Assembly (NCBI GenBank): GCA_023091665.1
Contig: JALJCQ010000015.1
Location: 3,224,001 to 3,288,000 of the forward strand
DNA: 64,000 bases
Source: Pythium myriotylum
Taxonomy: Eukaryota > Oomycota > Peronosporomycetes > Pythiales > Pythiaceae
Direction of reading: 5' to 3'
Shown here: positions 30,762-40,700 of the stretch, one piece after another
Position numbering within the stretch: position 1 is the first letter of the stretch
Layout of the letters: each line of letters begins with the position of its first letter
Program-made: the position numbers and the translations under genes
Notes under the pieces: model-generated
What the model was told of the DNA's origin: nothing
Databases searched by the model: none
What the model saw: only the letters and a program-made list of their open reading frames with translations

Positions 30762-31301
30762 CTAACTATAATAGTGTTGGGCAGCCATGTCGCCTGACGC
30801 AAAGAATTGCATCATGAAGTCCATATCTGCGTCTGTAAGCCACTCGTTCTCCTCAGGAACCATAGACAAAGCAAATTCCTTTCCGGTACTTGAGCTCATC
30901 TCCTCAGGAATCGCAGGTGAAGCAACTTCGTTTCCGGTGCATGAGCTCGTCTCCCATTGTGGGAAATTCGACGGGTGACTAGCGTCTAGGTTGTGAGGCA
31001 CAAGAATACATGTAACAAGCACCACGCGACGTGATCGACCGTGTCGACAACGTGTGTATGGCGCGGTCGCCCTGTGCGTACAGCCACGCTGGATCAAGCG
31101 TGCCTGGTAGGTGCGTTGGTATTGATTGGCTTGATCTCGGTGACTCTGGCAGTATCGGTGGTAGTATCCTTGGTGTTTGATCGCACGAGGTCGGTCACAT
31201 TTGGAGTATCTGCAAAGAGGAGCTGACGGCAGCATTGCAGCTTGCGAAGAGAAGGAGGCGGAGTGGGAGTCGGGAGTCGAGGGCAAATCGCAGAATGGCA
31301 T
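30762..31301 (-). CDS. Small zinc-finger family protein, copy E
   Basis: 179 residues from ATG 31301, or 157 from ATG 31235 (MLPSAPLCRYSKCDRPRAIK), which aligns with the starts of the other copies. It carries C-x4-C-x15-C-x2-H, QANQYQRTYQARLIQR, a RRVVLVTCILVP strand and the tail NEWLTDADMDFMMQFFA. A duplicated unit with SS(S/C)TG(N/K)E and IPEE/VPEE sits in the linker, making this the longest copy. Its upstream flank carries two back-to-back palindromes at 31382-31436. Confidence 0.65.
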   Translation of the reverse strand: MPFCDLPSTPDSHSASFSSQAAMLPSAPLCRYSKCDRPRAIKHQGYYHRYCQSHRDQANQYQRTYQARLIQRGCTHRATAPYTRCRHGRSRRVVLVTCILVPHNLDASHPSNFPQWETSSCTGNEVASPAIPEEMSSSTGKEFALSMVPEENEWLTDADMDFMMQFFASGDMAAQHYYS

Positions 31302-31381
31302 TCGTCACTGAAGCCCCTCACCGGACTGTCGGTGAGCCTCACGCCCATAGGGTCACTTGAGTAATAAGTGCGTTTCTTGGT

Positions 31382-31436
31382 TCCGCAATTGATAATATCA
31401 ATTGCGGACTTAGTAAAGATATTATCTTTACTAAGT
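31382..31436. repeat. Two adjoining perfect palindromes
   Basis: 31382-31408 has arms TCCGCAATTGATA around one base. 31408-31436 has arms ACTTAGTAAAGATA around one base. They abut, sharing the A at 31408, so the segment could fold as two neighbouring hairpins. Confidence 0.9.
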
Positions 31437-31782
31437 GCGAACGAACCCACGGGACTGCACCTTGCAGCCGTGTCGTCGAGTTCTCCCTCGTCCAGGCAGG
31501 TGCAGATGTCGCAGACATCTACTGAACTTCTCATTCGTTGTACCGGGAAATGAATAAACCCGCGCCTATTTTCGACACACTTCGATGGTCGCATTCCTGT
31601 TTCTGCTCTGTTTGCAGTGAAGCTTCATTTTCGTTTTCGCCGTCAATATTGACCAGACGAAGAAGCTACGCAGGAAGTGTGTTACAATCCTCGTTATGAA
31701 GAAGAAGCAGTACCGAGATGAGAATCACCAATTTATAGTCGGAAAGTTTATTAACCAGTCGCGTGCGATTGCAGAGCCTCTC

Positions 31783-32365
31783 TCAACCCAACGCATGGCC
31801 TGAAAGTGGGATCCGCCACTTGCTCCGAATTGAAAGAGCCTTTCGAGCTTGCATGAAGTTCATGGAAAAAAGTGCCACACTCCAGACCCACACACCTTCC
31901 TTTTCCAACGGCTCCGCAACTTCATAAGTCTGCTCACCAAGGACGATCCCCCAGCTCTCTGAGCATGAGGCGCTCGCCATTTTCCGTGGCTACTGCGGGG
32001 CACAGTACAAGCGACTCGTGTTCCGAGCAATATGCGAAGACACTAAATGTGCGAGGGTTGACGGACACCAGCTTGGCTGCGTAAGCTTGGTGGAGATACT
32101 TGCGACGCATCAGCGCATGGAAATCGGCAGCCTCAGGGTCTTCTGGCGGTGGCTTGGGGAGGAGGAGAAGCTCGATGTGGTTCCGCAGCATGTCGTTCCG
32201 GTGCTTTGATTGGTGCACGAGCTGCCGAGCGTAGGAGAGCTCACGCATGCGCATCTTCCGCTTTTCGTCATCTTGCTTTGCCTTTTTAGCTCCTGGTGGG
32301 AGATCGCTGCCGTCCTTACGCTCTCGTTCGTCCGTCCAAGTCTTCTGCCCATGCTGCCTGCACAA
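31783..32365 (-). pseudogene. Possible basic coiled-coil gene, broken or partial
   Basis: The frame at 32365-31934 encodes a basic helical segment (EKRKMRMRELSYARQLVHQ, HRNDMLRNHIELLLLPKPPP) and continues to ERLMLRELG. There a C5 run (31948-31952, plus strand) separates it from a second frame, IVLGEQTYEVAEPL to a stop at 31783. Loss of one base in the run would join the two. The first in-frame ATG is only at 32254, so an upstream exon is probably missed. The helical start slightly resembles bZIP-like oomycete proteins. I do not recognise the family. Confidence 0.4.
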
Positions 32366-33073
32366 TCAGAAGTGCTGAGCAGCGTGCGAATGGGCATCCA
32401 CGCACCGACACCTTCATGCGATTCCATCCTCCAGTGGGATAGAGACCGTTAAGGGCAGCCAATGAAAGTGCTCAGATGGTTAGAGACTGGCCAATCACAT
32501 TTACATGCGACGTGAGAACATCTCTATATACGTGAAAGAGAGTCGCACACGTCGCAGATTCTAACGTTAGAGAAACAGACCCGCGATGCACTGAAATTCT
32601 CGACGACTCTCCTCTAATCGTGGTCGAGATAGAGATAGAGGGCCGCGTTGCGATTGCTCTAATGAACTCGGGTACGAGGTGCGAGTGGCGATCGACGTCG
32701 TGAATATGTTGTGTGCATGCCGAGGCTTGCCCCCGATTGCAATCACCGTTTCTGGCGGAACGCCGTCGATGATCTCTGGATTGCATAAGGAACAGACTTC
32801 GAGAATATGCCCGCACGCGGGTGGTTGGTTAGCGGATTGTTCGAGCCTCTGGCCCATTCGATGCTGCAGTTTGATAAGCTCGCGTTCTTGGTCAACGAGT
32901 GATTTGGTGGGTGAGATGAGTGAGTTGTGGCGCCAGGTAATGTGGACGGATGCGATCCGCGATGGATGTTAGAGCGAAGAGAAGCTGCCAGTCGAGCACT
33001 GCAGAGACACACGTCGGCTGCGATCCAATTCCTCCTCCTCGAGTTGTGTGTGCCGATGGGTGTGGGGAATTTT
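32366..33073. other. Spacer with unrecognised short frames
   Basis: On the minus strand, 32567-32900 keeps an open frame (DQERELIKLQHRMGQRLEQ, ILEVCSLCNPEIIDGVPP) that looks protein-like but matches nothing I know. It may be part of the retroelement relic to its right. Confidence 0.35.
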
Positions 33074-33319
33074 TTATGAATAAAGACGATGGTACGATCG
33101 ATCACCTTTGTCGACACGTACAACCGCGGATCCGATGCCGCCAGGCCCGGGATTGCCTCGGGGCCTTCCCTCGAAAAACAAAATGTAATACGGCTGTTTC
33201 GGCGCGAGATCCGGTGGAGACGCATATGGAGGGGTGGAGTTGGTCCACATCCTTCGCAAGATAGCCGTCATCGAGCTGCTCGCTGCCAGCACATGTGTAT
33301 GAAGGAGGCAGGCCATCAA
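33074..33319 (-). mobile_element. Retroelement RNase H start, relic
   Basis: The minus frame contains YILFFEGRPRGNPGPGGIGS. This is the first strand and glycine turn of a type I RNase H (family pattern DGxxRGNPGPaG), with Glu where the catalytic Asp is expected. The rest of the domain is not found in one frame. No long terminal repeats are seen nearby. A decayed fragment. Confidence 0.5.
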
Positions 33320-33675
33320 GGAAAAGTCTGAAGCCGCGCGAACTTGTTCGTTGCACCATCGAGAAACACCTCCTCGACAAGTCGATCCAGCTCCTCCATC
33401 TCTTCCACTTCATGCTCGACCATCTTGACCTTGAAGCTGTTCTTCACTTTGCTGTTGCGGCACTCAGGCGTCCGTTACATAGAAATAGAAACGATAGAAG
33501 TGTTGGGCGCCCGTACCTGCAAATTCGTCCTACAGTAAATCAATACATGCTAGGAATTATTGTATGCATGTCACTAATTCACCCTCGCGACAGTGCGGTC
33601 TATATGTCATTATAAAATCCATTTTAGTGACCTACCAAAGACCTGAGTGATGGTCTTCTCGCGCCGACCGCGCCC
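33320..33675. other. Spacer upstream of the SSX2IP-like gene
   Basis: No supported gene. The right part presumably holds the promoter of the gene starting at 33676. Confidence 0.4.
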
Positions 33676-35607
33676 ATGTTTGAAAACCGAAATCCTGGCT
33701 CCTCGCTCCTCCCTCGGCGCCTCGCGATGGACTCTTCGACGCTTCCTCGCGCGCGCACGGCCAGCGCGTTCGCCGCCGGCGCGGTCTTGGACTTTAGCGA
33801 CGCGTTTCCGCCGTCCAAGCGCGCAAGAATCGCGCCGATCGGCGGCGAATCGGCGCCGCGAGACGCCGTCGCGTGCGACGCCTCGGAGCCAACCACACTC
33901 ACCGAGCGACTGCTGCTCGAGCTCTCGGCGTCGGCGGCGTGGAAGCTGTCGCATGAGCGCAGCGTCGCGCAGAACGAGGCGTTTCTGAACGAGCAGCTCG
34001 AGCACGCCGTGCTGCTCGGCGGCGGTGGCGAGATGACGGCCGAGACATGCCGACTGCCGTTTGCCAAGCTTCTCGAGGACGTGCGAGACGGCGTGCCGCG
34101 CGTCGAGAGCCACGTGCGCCATGCGATGGATATCGTGAGCTGGCTGCTGGTACTGAGGCAACAGGACGCGCGGCGGTATGGAGATCTCATGGACCGACAG
34201 CGCATGCTCGAGAAGGACGTCGAGCGCAAGGCCAACCAGATCCAGCAGCTTCAGGGAGATGTCGAGGCGCTCAAGACACAGCTTGCGTTGCAAGAGAACA
34301 TGTTCCACGGTCGTGAGCAAGCGCTCGTTGCGGAGCGGCGCACGCTGCTGCAGGACAAGAAGCAGCTCGAGGTCATGTGCGCCAAGCTGCAGGGTCAGGA
34401 GACGGGCTTCAAGACACAGTTACGCCGCAAGGATGTCGAGTACGAACGCCTCAAGAAAAGTCTTCAAGACGCGGCGCAGCGCAGTGCTAAGGAGCAGCGG
34501 GTACGCTTTGGTGGATCTATATTTGAGTCAGGTTTGTGTTCTCAATGTGGCTAAACTACACGTAGGGCATGTCGATGGGAAAGGTTTTGAATGGCCTGTC
34601 GGAACGTCGCCAGACCGCGCAGCGCATTGTGCAGTCACATGAAACACTCATGTCCAGGAGGCTCGTGGAGAATCTGGAGCGCAAGCGAGACGAGCTCTTG
34701 TTCGAGAACGAGGCACTCGCGAAGAACTATGACTCGCTACAGAAAATGGTCGAGTCGGTCTCGGCGCAGTACAAGAAGGCTGTCTCGCTCTTCCTTGCAC
34801 AGTACGCCTCGATTTTCTATGCTGTCCTGGTATCGCTTTATTCGAGTACTTATGTGCTCTTCTGTTATCAGAAAAGGTGACGACTTCAATACAGATGAGA
34901 CCATGGAACTCGCGCGAGTTCCGATCGACGACTTCACTCCAGCACCACTCCAGCTTGGTGTCAAGACTAACGTCTCCGCCTTCATTGCTGAGACGGTTCA
35001 CAAGCTGGCAGATAAAATCCGACTGTTCGAGCGAGCCATGCAAGCCGAACTCGAGTACTCGATGCGCAATCCGAGCGAGGAACTGGTGAATCGGTTGAAG
35101 CAGAAACTGGCCGAGGCGGAGGCGGTGATCAGAGAGCAAGACCGTCTTCTGCAGGCGTCATTAATCGTGCAGCCTGCTCCCAATGATACGCCGAAGAAGG
35201 CCAAAATCAGCTCCTTTAACCAATCTCAATCTCACGATAAGGAGAACTACCATATCAATACCGGGAAGCCATCGAGGTATCTCAACGCAAGTCCGGTGCG
35301 AGCTGGACGGAGACGGCCTGTGGAGCAAGTGATGCTTGAGCAATGGGAAGACGATCTGCAAGCCGAATTCAATGCATTGAGGCGCCGCCAGAAGCATGTG
35401 GACGAAGAGAGAGAGCTGCTGCAGAGTCAAGGAGAGAAGCTGGACATGGATCGACTAGCTTTCCAGGTGCGAAACTTCGACCACTTCTTCGGACCAACAG
35501 CATCATATGACGATGAAATTGATCTGCGGGATATCGACTGTCCAAGCTCCCCACGCACTGCGAGCTATCTTCGATCGATCGGTATCTTTGCATCAGTGGC
35601 CGAGTGA
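33676..35607 (+). CDS. SSX2IP/ADIP-like coiled-coil protein
   Basis: Three exons, 33676-34500, 34566-34801 and 34872-35607, join in phase to about 598 residues. The introns are 65 and 70 nt with GTACGC donors. After a variable N-terminus comes a long coiled coil (residues ~150-275). The ADIP-family signature follows across the first splice: a repeated KDVEYERLKKSLQ pattern, then GMSMGKVLNGLSER. A second coiled coil (EELVNRLKQKLAEAEAVIREQDRLL) and a third (EFNALRRRQKHVDEERELLQ) follow. In animals and yeasts this family anchors microtubules at centrosomes or spindle poles; by inference it would act near the centriole/basal body here. The start could instead be ATG 33727. It converges on the kinase gene. 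Confidence 0.78.
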
Positions 35608-35776
35608 TCACACAACATGACGCACGTACGTTACAAAGTCGACGCATGCTAATGTTCATCATTTATTTGTATAGAGGGGTCTCGGCGGCCCCGACGGATT
35701 TCGTAAACCACGTCACAAAATACGAGAAAGGAAGCATTGGAAAACGCTAACGCACGAACGTAGAGCTATAGGTATC

Positions 35777-37207
35777 CTAGAAGCCGCAGAAGACGTCCTC
35801 CTGACGGGGTCGCTTGGTCCAGTCCAGCTCGATGCCCTTGGGGCTCACGCAGAGAGATTGTACGGGCTCACTCGTGAAGCCGTCGTCGAAGTTCTGCGTG
35901 CACTCGTGGCTCGAGCACTTGGGGATGATCGGCGGTGTGACCTGGCGCTGGAGCAGCTCGTCCCAGTCAAGTGACTTGAAGAATGGGTGTTTCATGGCCT
36001 GCTCGGCCGTAAGGCGGCTGCGTGGGTTGACGCAGAGGAGGCCTTGCAAGAGCGAGATGGCATGGCCAGAAAGGTACGACGGGTACCACACGCGTCCCTG
36101 TTGGATGATGTTAAAGAGGCGATGCAGGTTGCCGTTCTGGAAGGGCGGTGCGCCGGTCAGCAGCTCGTAGATGAAGCAGCCGAACGACCACATGTCAGTC
36201 TCGACGCCGTGGCCGCCCTTGTTGACCATCTCGGGCGAGAGGTATTCTGGGGAGCCGCAGAACGAGTAGGTCCGGCGGCCGTCGGCCATGTCCTGCTTGG
36301 CAAAGCCAAAGTCGGCGAGCTTGACGTGTCCTTCGGCATCGAGCAGCACGTTCTCGGGCTTGAGGTCGCGGTAGACAATGCCATTGGCGTGGAGCTCGCG
36401 CAGCGCCGAGAGCACTTCGGCCGCGTAAAAGACCGTGGCGGTCTCGCTAAACTTTTGCTGCTGCTGCTGCTGCAAGTGGTAAAAGAGCTCGCCGCCCTGG
36501 CAGTACTCGAGCACGAAGTTGAGGTCCGTGTCGGTCTGGAAAGCCGAGAAGAGCTTGACGATGAACGGGTGGCCCATGGTCTCGAGCACGTGCTTCTCCG
36601 TGAGCGTGTGGGCCACCTGCTTGCGCTGGATGAGCCGCTGCTTGTCGAGCGTCTTGACCACGAACACGCGCTGCGACTCGCGGTGCCGAGCGAGCGCCAC
36701 TTGCTGCGCGAACGTGCCGCGGCCGATGACCTTGAGCAGCGTGAGGTCGTGCGGCGCGATCGACGGCGCCGCGGGCGAGGCGCTCGTGGGCGACGAGAAG
36801 CCGCTGGGCGCGTGGCTCTTGTAGACGGCGGCCGACGGCGACAGCGCGCGCTTCTTGGATCCGGTCGGGGTCTCCGTAGACAGGCCGTCCTCGCCATCGT
36901 TGTTGTTGGCGTTGTTGGACTCGTCGGCGTTGGAATCGTTGGTGCGGGTGATGGGTACATCGTTGGCGACGAGTCCGTGCGAGGGCGTGGCGACGACGAG
37001 AGGCTCCATGGTGGTGGGGGGCAGCGCGCGAGTGGCGGAGTGGCGAGCCGTGGCAGGGCGCGCGGCCCTCGCTGGCATAGACGCCACGGGCCCGAACCGC
37101 TGGTCGTTGGCGCCAGCGAGCCGCGAGGGAAACGAATGTTGGGCTCGTCCAACGAAGCGGCGAAATTTACAGGTGCGGTGCTGCAAACCCTCTCGAAACC
37201 GATTCAT
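35777..37207 (-). CDS. AGC-family serine/threonine protein kinase
   Basis: 476 residues in one exon. An unstructured N-terminus (~150 residues) precedes the kinase domain. That domain has a glycine loop VIGRGTFAQQV, in which the third glycine is replaced; a lysine in VFVVKTLDK; the catalytic loop YRDLKPENVLLD; DFGFAK; an activation loop with FCGSPEYLSPE; and a DMWSFGCFIYELLTG helix. The C-tail has NFDDGF and ends in QEDVFCGF, a hydrophobic motif as in PKA-type kinases. A run of six glutamines interrupts the loop after FYHL, where relatives have a short RxxGRF linker. Substrate unknown. Several downstream ATGs exist (MPARAARP, MEPLVV). Confidence 0.92.
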   Translation of the reverse strand: MNRFREGLQHRTCKFRRFVGRAQHSFPSRLAGANDQRFGPVASMPARAARPATARHSATRALPPTTMEPLVVATPSHGLVANDVPITRTNDSNADESNNANNNDGEDGLSTETPTGSKKRALSPSAAVYKSHAPSGFSSPTSASPAAPSIAPHDLTLLKVIGRGTFAQQVALARHRESQRVFVVKTLDKQRLIQRKQVAHTLTEKHVLETMGHPFIVKLFSAFQTDTDLNFVLEYCQGGELFYHLQQQQQQKFSETATVFYAAEVLSALRELHANGIVYRDLKPENVLLDAEGHVKLADFGFAKQDMADGRRTYSFCGSPEYLSPEMVNKGGHGVETDMWSFGCFIYELLTGAPPFQNGNLHRLFNIIQQGRVWYPSYLSGHAISLLQGLLCVNPRSRLTAEQAMKHPFFKSLDWDELLQRQVTPPIIPKCSSHECTQNFDDGFTSEPVQSLCVSPKGIELDWTKRPRQEDVFCGF

Positions 37208-37708
37208 AACTTTCTTCCTGTCTCTTCATGGAAGCGACCCATCTTCCGAAGTGGGTTCTTTTTCTTCCCATTTATTTATTTATACAGGGTAAGGAGTGGG
37301 TTCGCTGTATCAAGCGATGATCTTGACACTGCCCAGATATTTGATTTGGAAGGTTCTGTTGTCGTGTTGTCTGGCACGCCAATCCATGGTAAACTTCCGT
37401 CGCTGCTTTTCTTTTCTTTCCTGAGTCGGTGAGGATGAGCCAACGTTCCACCTTCAGTTCCCGTCGACTTTTACAGTCCGGTTCAGACCCGAGACTAGGG
37501 CTCCCAGGGCCCTTTTTACGACTAAAACCCAGTGGTTTACTCCCAATACAAGGCTCATGTTGAAGTTCCTGTCCCCGCTCATCTTCCTGAGCGGTGCACA
37601 AAAATTCCTTCGGGCGCTGTTCCCATGGTCTCATTAGCTCGGCCAAATGCGATCTTCTCGTCTGCTTCTCCTATTCGGTCGTTCTTGTCGCCCACACTTA
37701 ACTGTCGC
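37208..37708. other. Spacer between the kinase gene and CPSF160
   Basis: Both neighbours run leftward, so this should hold the kinase promoter and the 3' end of the CPSF160 transcript. An AT-rich TTATTTATTTATT stretch lies near 37270. No gene is seen. Confidence 0.5.
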
Positions 37709-40700
37709 TTACAAGAAACCGGCCGTCGAACGCTGCATCTCGAGCAAGTTGTGGACAATGACCTCGGGCGTCGTGCCGATACACCGTGCAATTTCCTTCT
37801 GGGCCACGTAGTCCAAATGCAGGAATCGGAGCAGCACCTGTGCGTCGAGAAAGCCCTTTTTCCACTTGTGCTTGGACCAGGCATCGGGGCGGCCCGTGCG
37901 GCGGCGGCTGTTGGCCTTGAGCGTGCGGAACTCGCGCGGGTTGAGTGCACAGTTCTGCGGCAGCGTGTTGATCATGACGTTTTGCAGCGTGAAGAGACGC
38001 CGGAAGACGCGCTCGCCCACAGGGATCACAGCGCCGACGCTACCTTCTGAGCTCCCAATGAGGTTGACGTGGACAGTTTGCCCCGGTGAGGCTTGCTTGC
38101 GCAGCATGCTCGTGACCTGGACACCGAGGTGGAAGTCGCTCGTGCGGAGCAAACGCTGGCCACCGCGAGACTCAATATCGTTTGGCGCGTACTGCATTAC
38201 GTGCAGATTATCTTCCATGTCAGTGGCCAACAAAGCTAGTCGCCGCTCGAAAATGTTGAACTCGGTCGCGGTCACGGACAGCGGTTCGTAATCCTTTGCG
38301 AGCAACTGGAGTTGTCGTTGTTTCTCTTTCCACCGAAGGAAATGGACGCTTTTGTACACATCACCAAACATGACGTAGTCCTTCACTACGCAGGCGCTGA
38401 CAATATACATTTGCGCGTCGTAGAAAGCGCAGCCAATAAGTTGGTCTGACTTGAACTCGTACACGATGATCTTCATGCCGACCGCCACTAGAACATATGG
38501 ACCGATCTGCGTGACACAAGAGATCGCTGCTTGGTGGTGTTCCTTGATAAAGATTAATCGCAGCTTCGGTAATTTCGAACTCGTCGTGCCCTCCTGGGTC
38601 GCGTACTGGGCGTAATCCAGCTCGTACAGGAGAAGGCGGCCTTTTCCACTCTCATCTTCTCCATGAGGTCCAACATAACCAGTACCGATCACGACGTATG
38701 GCTTCTTCTTTTTATTCCATTCCTCCGAAGCCGCGGTCACCTCACCTTTCATCAGCGATGAATCGTACAGGTACATGATTTTGACGGTCAGTACCACCTC
38801 GAACCGGTTGAAGTACACACGGAACACGCCACGACGGTCCCACTCGCCGAATTCGTTCGTCTGAATTATCCGCAGCTCGTAAACGTCCTCCTCAGTATGC
38901 ACCATGTCCTCCACTTTGAGGTCAGGATACATCTCTGCAGTCGGGGCCATGACGTTGCTTGTGTTCGCAGTGCCCGTTTCGCCGTTCGCCTCCTCCTGCA
39001 CCTCTTCTTCATCCTCCTCTTCTGGCTTAGTGATCACTTCAGCCACAGCGGGCAGGACTGGTCGGCTGCAGACAACTGCGTAAGTCGGTAGCTCCAGAGC
39101 CTCAGAAACGCCACCAGGGCCATGGTTGCCCATGTAAAGCATGTGATGAACCGTTGCACCAAAGTCAACTTTGTTGAGAACGAAGCCGCCACTGGAGGGG
39201 AGAATAGTTGTTGTCTTTGTTGACGGTAACTCGCACACACGTAGAGCACCACGGGAATGGAAGTAAATGAAGCCGTTCGGACAGTTCCAATGATGGAATG
39301 GGGTGAAGCTGAGAACTGGAACGCTCACACTTGTCTTGGTGACAGTTGCTGGCGTTGACGAGTTAACGCTCATCGGAACCAATGCAGGATACCCACGCTC
39401 CGTCAAAATCCACATTGGATGGGCGCCACGGAAGAACACACCACTCATGTTGTTGACGTTCAGGAATCGCGTGAGCATCGGATACCGGAAACCAGCGCGA
39501 AGTTTTGCCAAAATTGCCGCCGTGTTGGCTTCGGCATTTGCATTGTTAGCATCGCTGTGTGCTTTAGTCTTCGGTGGGACGTACGGTCGCGTAATCAGGT
39601 CGCTACTTATCCGCACGAACTGAAACGATGGAGGTGCCCCTGGTGCGTCAACCTTCGGTAGAGCGGCGTACATGAGTAGATCTCCGTTTGCCAAGAATAC
39701 TAACAGCACCATGCGACCGAAGTATTGCGCATTAAGTCGTCCCTCACTTGGGCCCACCCGGTGAATGGCAATGTCAGCAACGGGAGAATTGGCGGTATGA
39801 GACTTCTTGATTCGACCATCATTCGACGACGAGGTAAGCGCATTGATACCCAGCGCTGGGGCTGACAGCGAGACGTTCTTCTTCTTGCTTTCTTGATAGT
39901 GCTCCATTGTGTTCACAAGACTCTGAGGCGCGAAAGTCAAGTAAGGGAAGATGCCTTTCTTCTTGAAGTCAGGAAGGGAGTATACGTGTAGCGAACCGTC
40001 ATCGAAAGTAACACCACACATCATAGTTGCTTCTCTCTGAAGCAAAAGCGGAGCTGACGCCGAGTCATTGATTCCCAAGCCATGCCTTTCACCTTCCTTC
40101 ACAGCGGTTAGAAGTCTTGCCTGATGACTTGCACGCGAGGAGTACAGAGTTTCCATTTCTTCATCTTCTTCCTCCTCATCGGTTGATCGAAGTTTCTTCG
40201 ACTTGACATCAGCATCAACTGTTTTGTCTTCTTCCCAGGCGTCATCTCGAAACATTCCGGCCCAGTCATAGAACAAACAGGCAGCGCAGATACGGTAGTC
40301 AGATGAACCCTCAACGACCTCTGTGTTTCCGTCTTCATACCGAATCTCAGGATCGATCACTGTGAGCTCGAGGTCTTCTTCGTCACCCATAAGAACTCGA
40401 ATCGTTCCGTCTGTTAGCAGGAGAAGGATGAAAGGGTCGATTACATCCACAGACACGATGCCAACTTTCGAGGCATCGACGTTCATGCCACCGGACTCAA
40501 CATCACCCTCCAAGGTAATCTCTTGTGTGCAAACTAACCGGACACGCGGCTCGTCTTCCTCGTCCTCTTCATCTTCCTCTCCCTCAACAGGTTCAGCGTC
40601 AGCTTCTGGCTTAGGCTTTACCTTCTCACCATCATCTTCTTCTTCGACCAAAACATCCATCATTACACGGGCTCCTTGCTTGAATATTTGCACAATGCGC

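Noticed and set aside
33610..34320. Minus-strand frames over the SSX2IP-like first exon
   Set aside because: Mirror the coiled-coil coding sequence; the plus-strand model has splice-consistent homology.
36157..37152. 331-codon minus frame and long plus frames (35987-37432) over the kinase gene
   Set aside because: Shadows of the GC-rich kinase coding sequence; repetitive Ser/Arg/Pro-rich translations without motifs.
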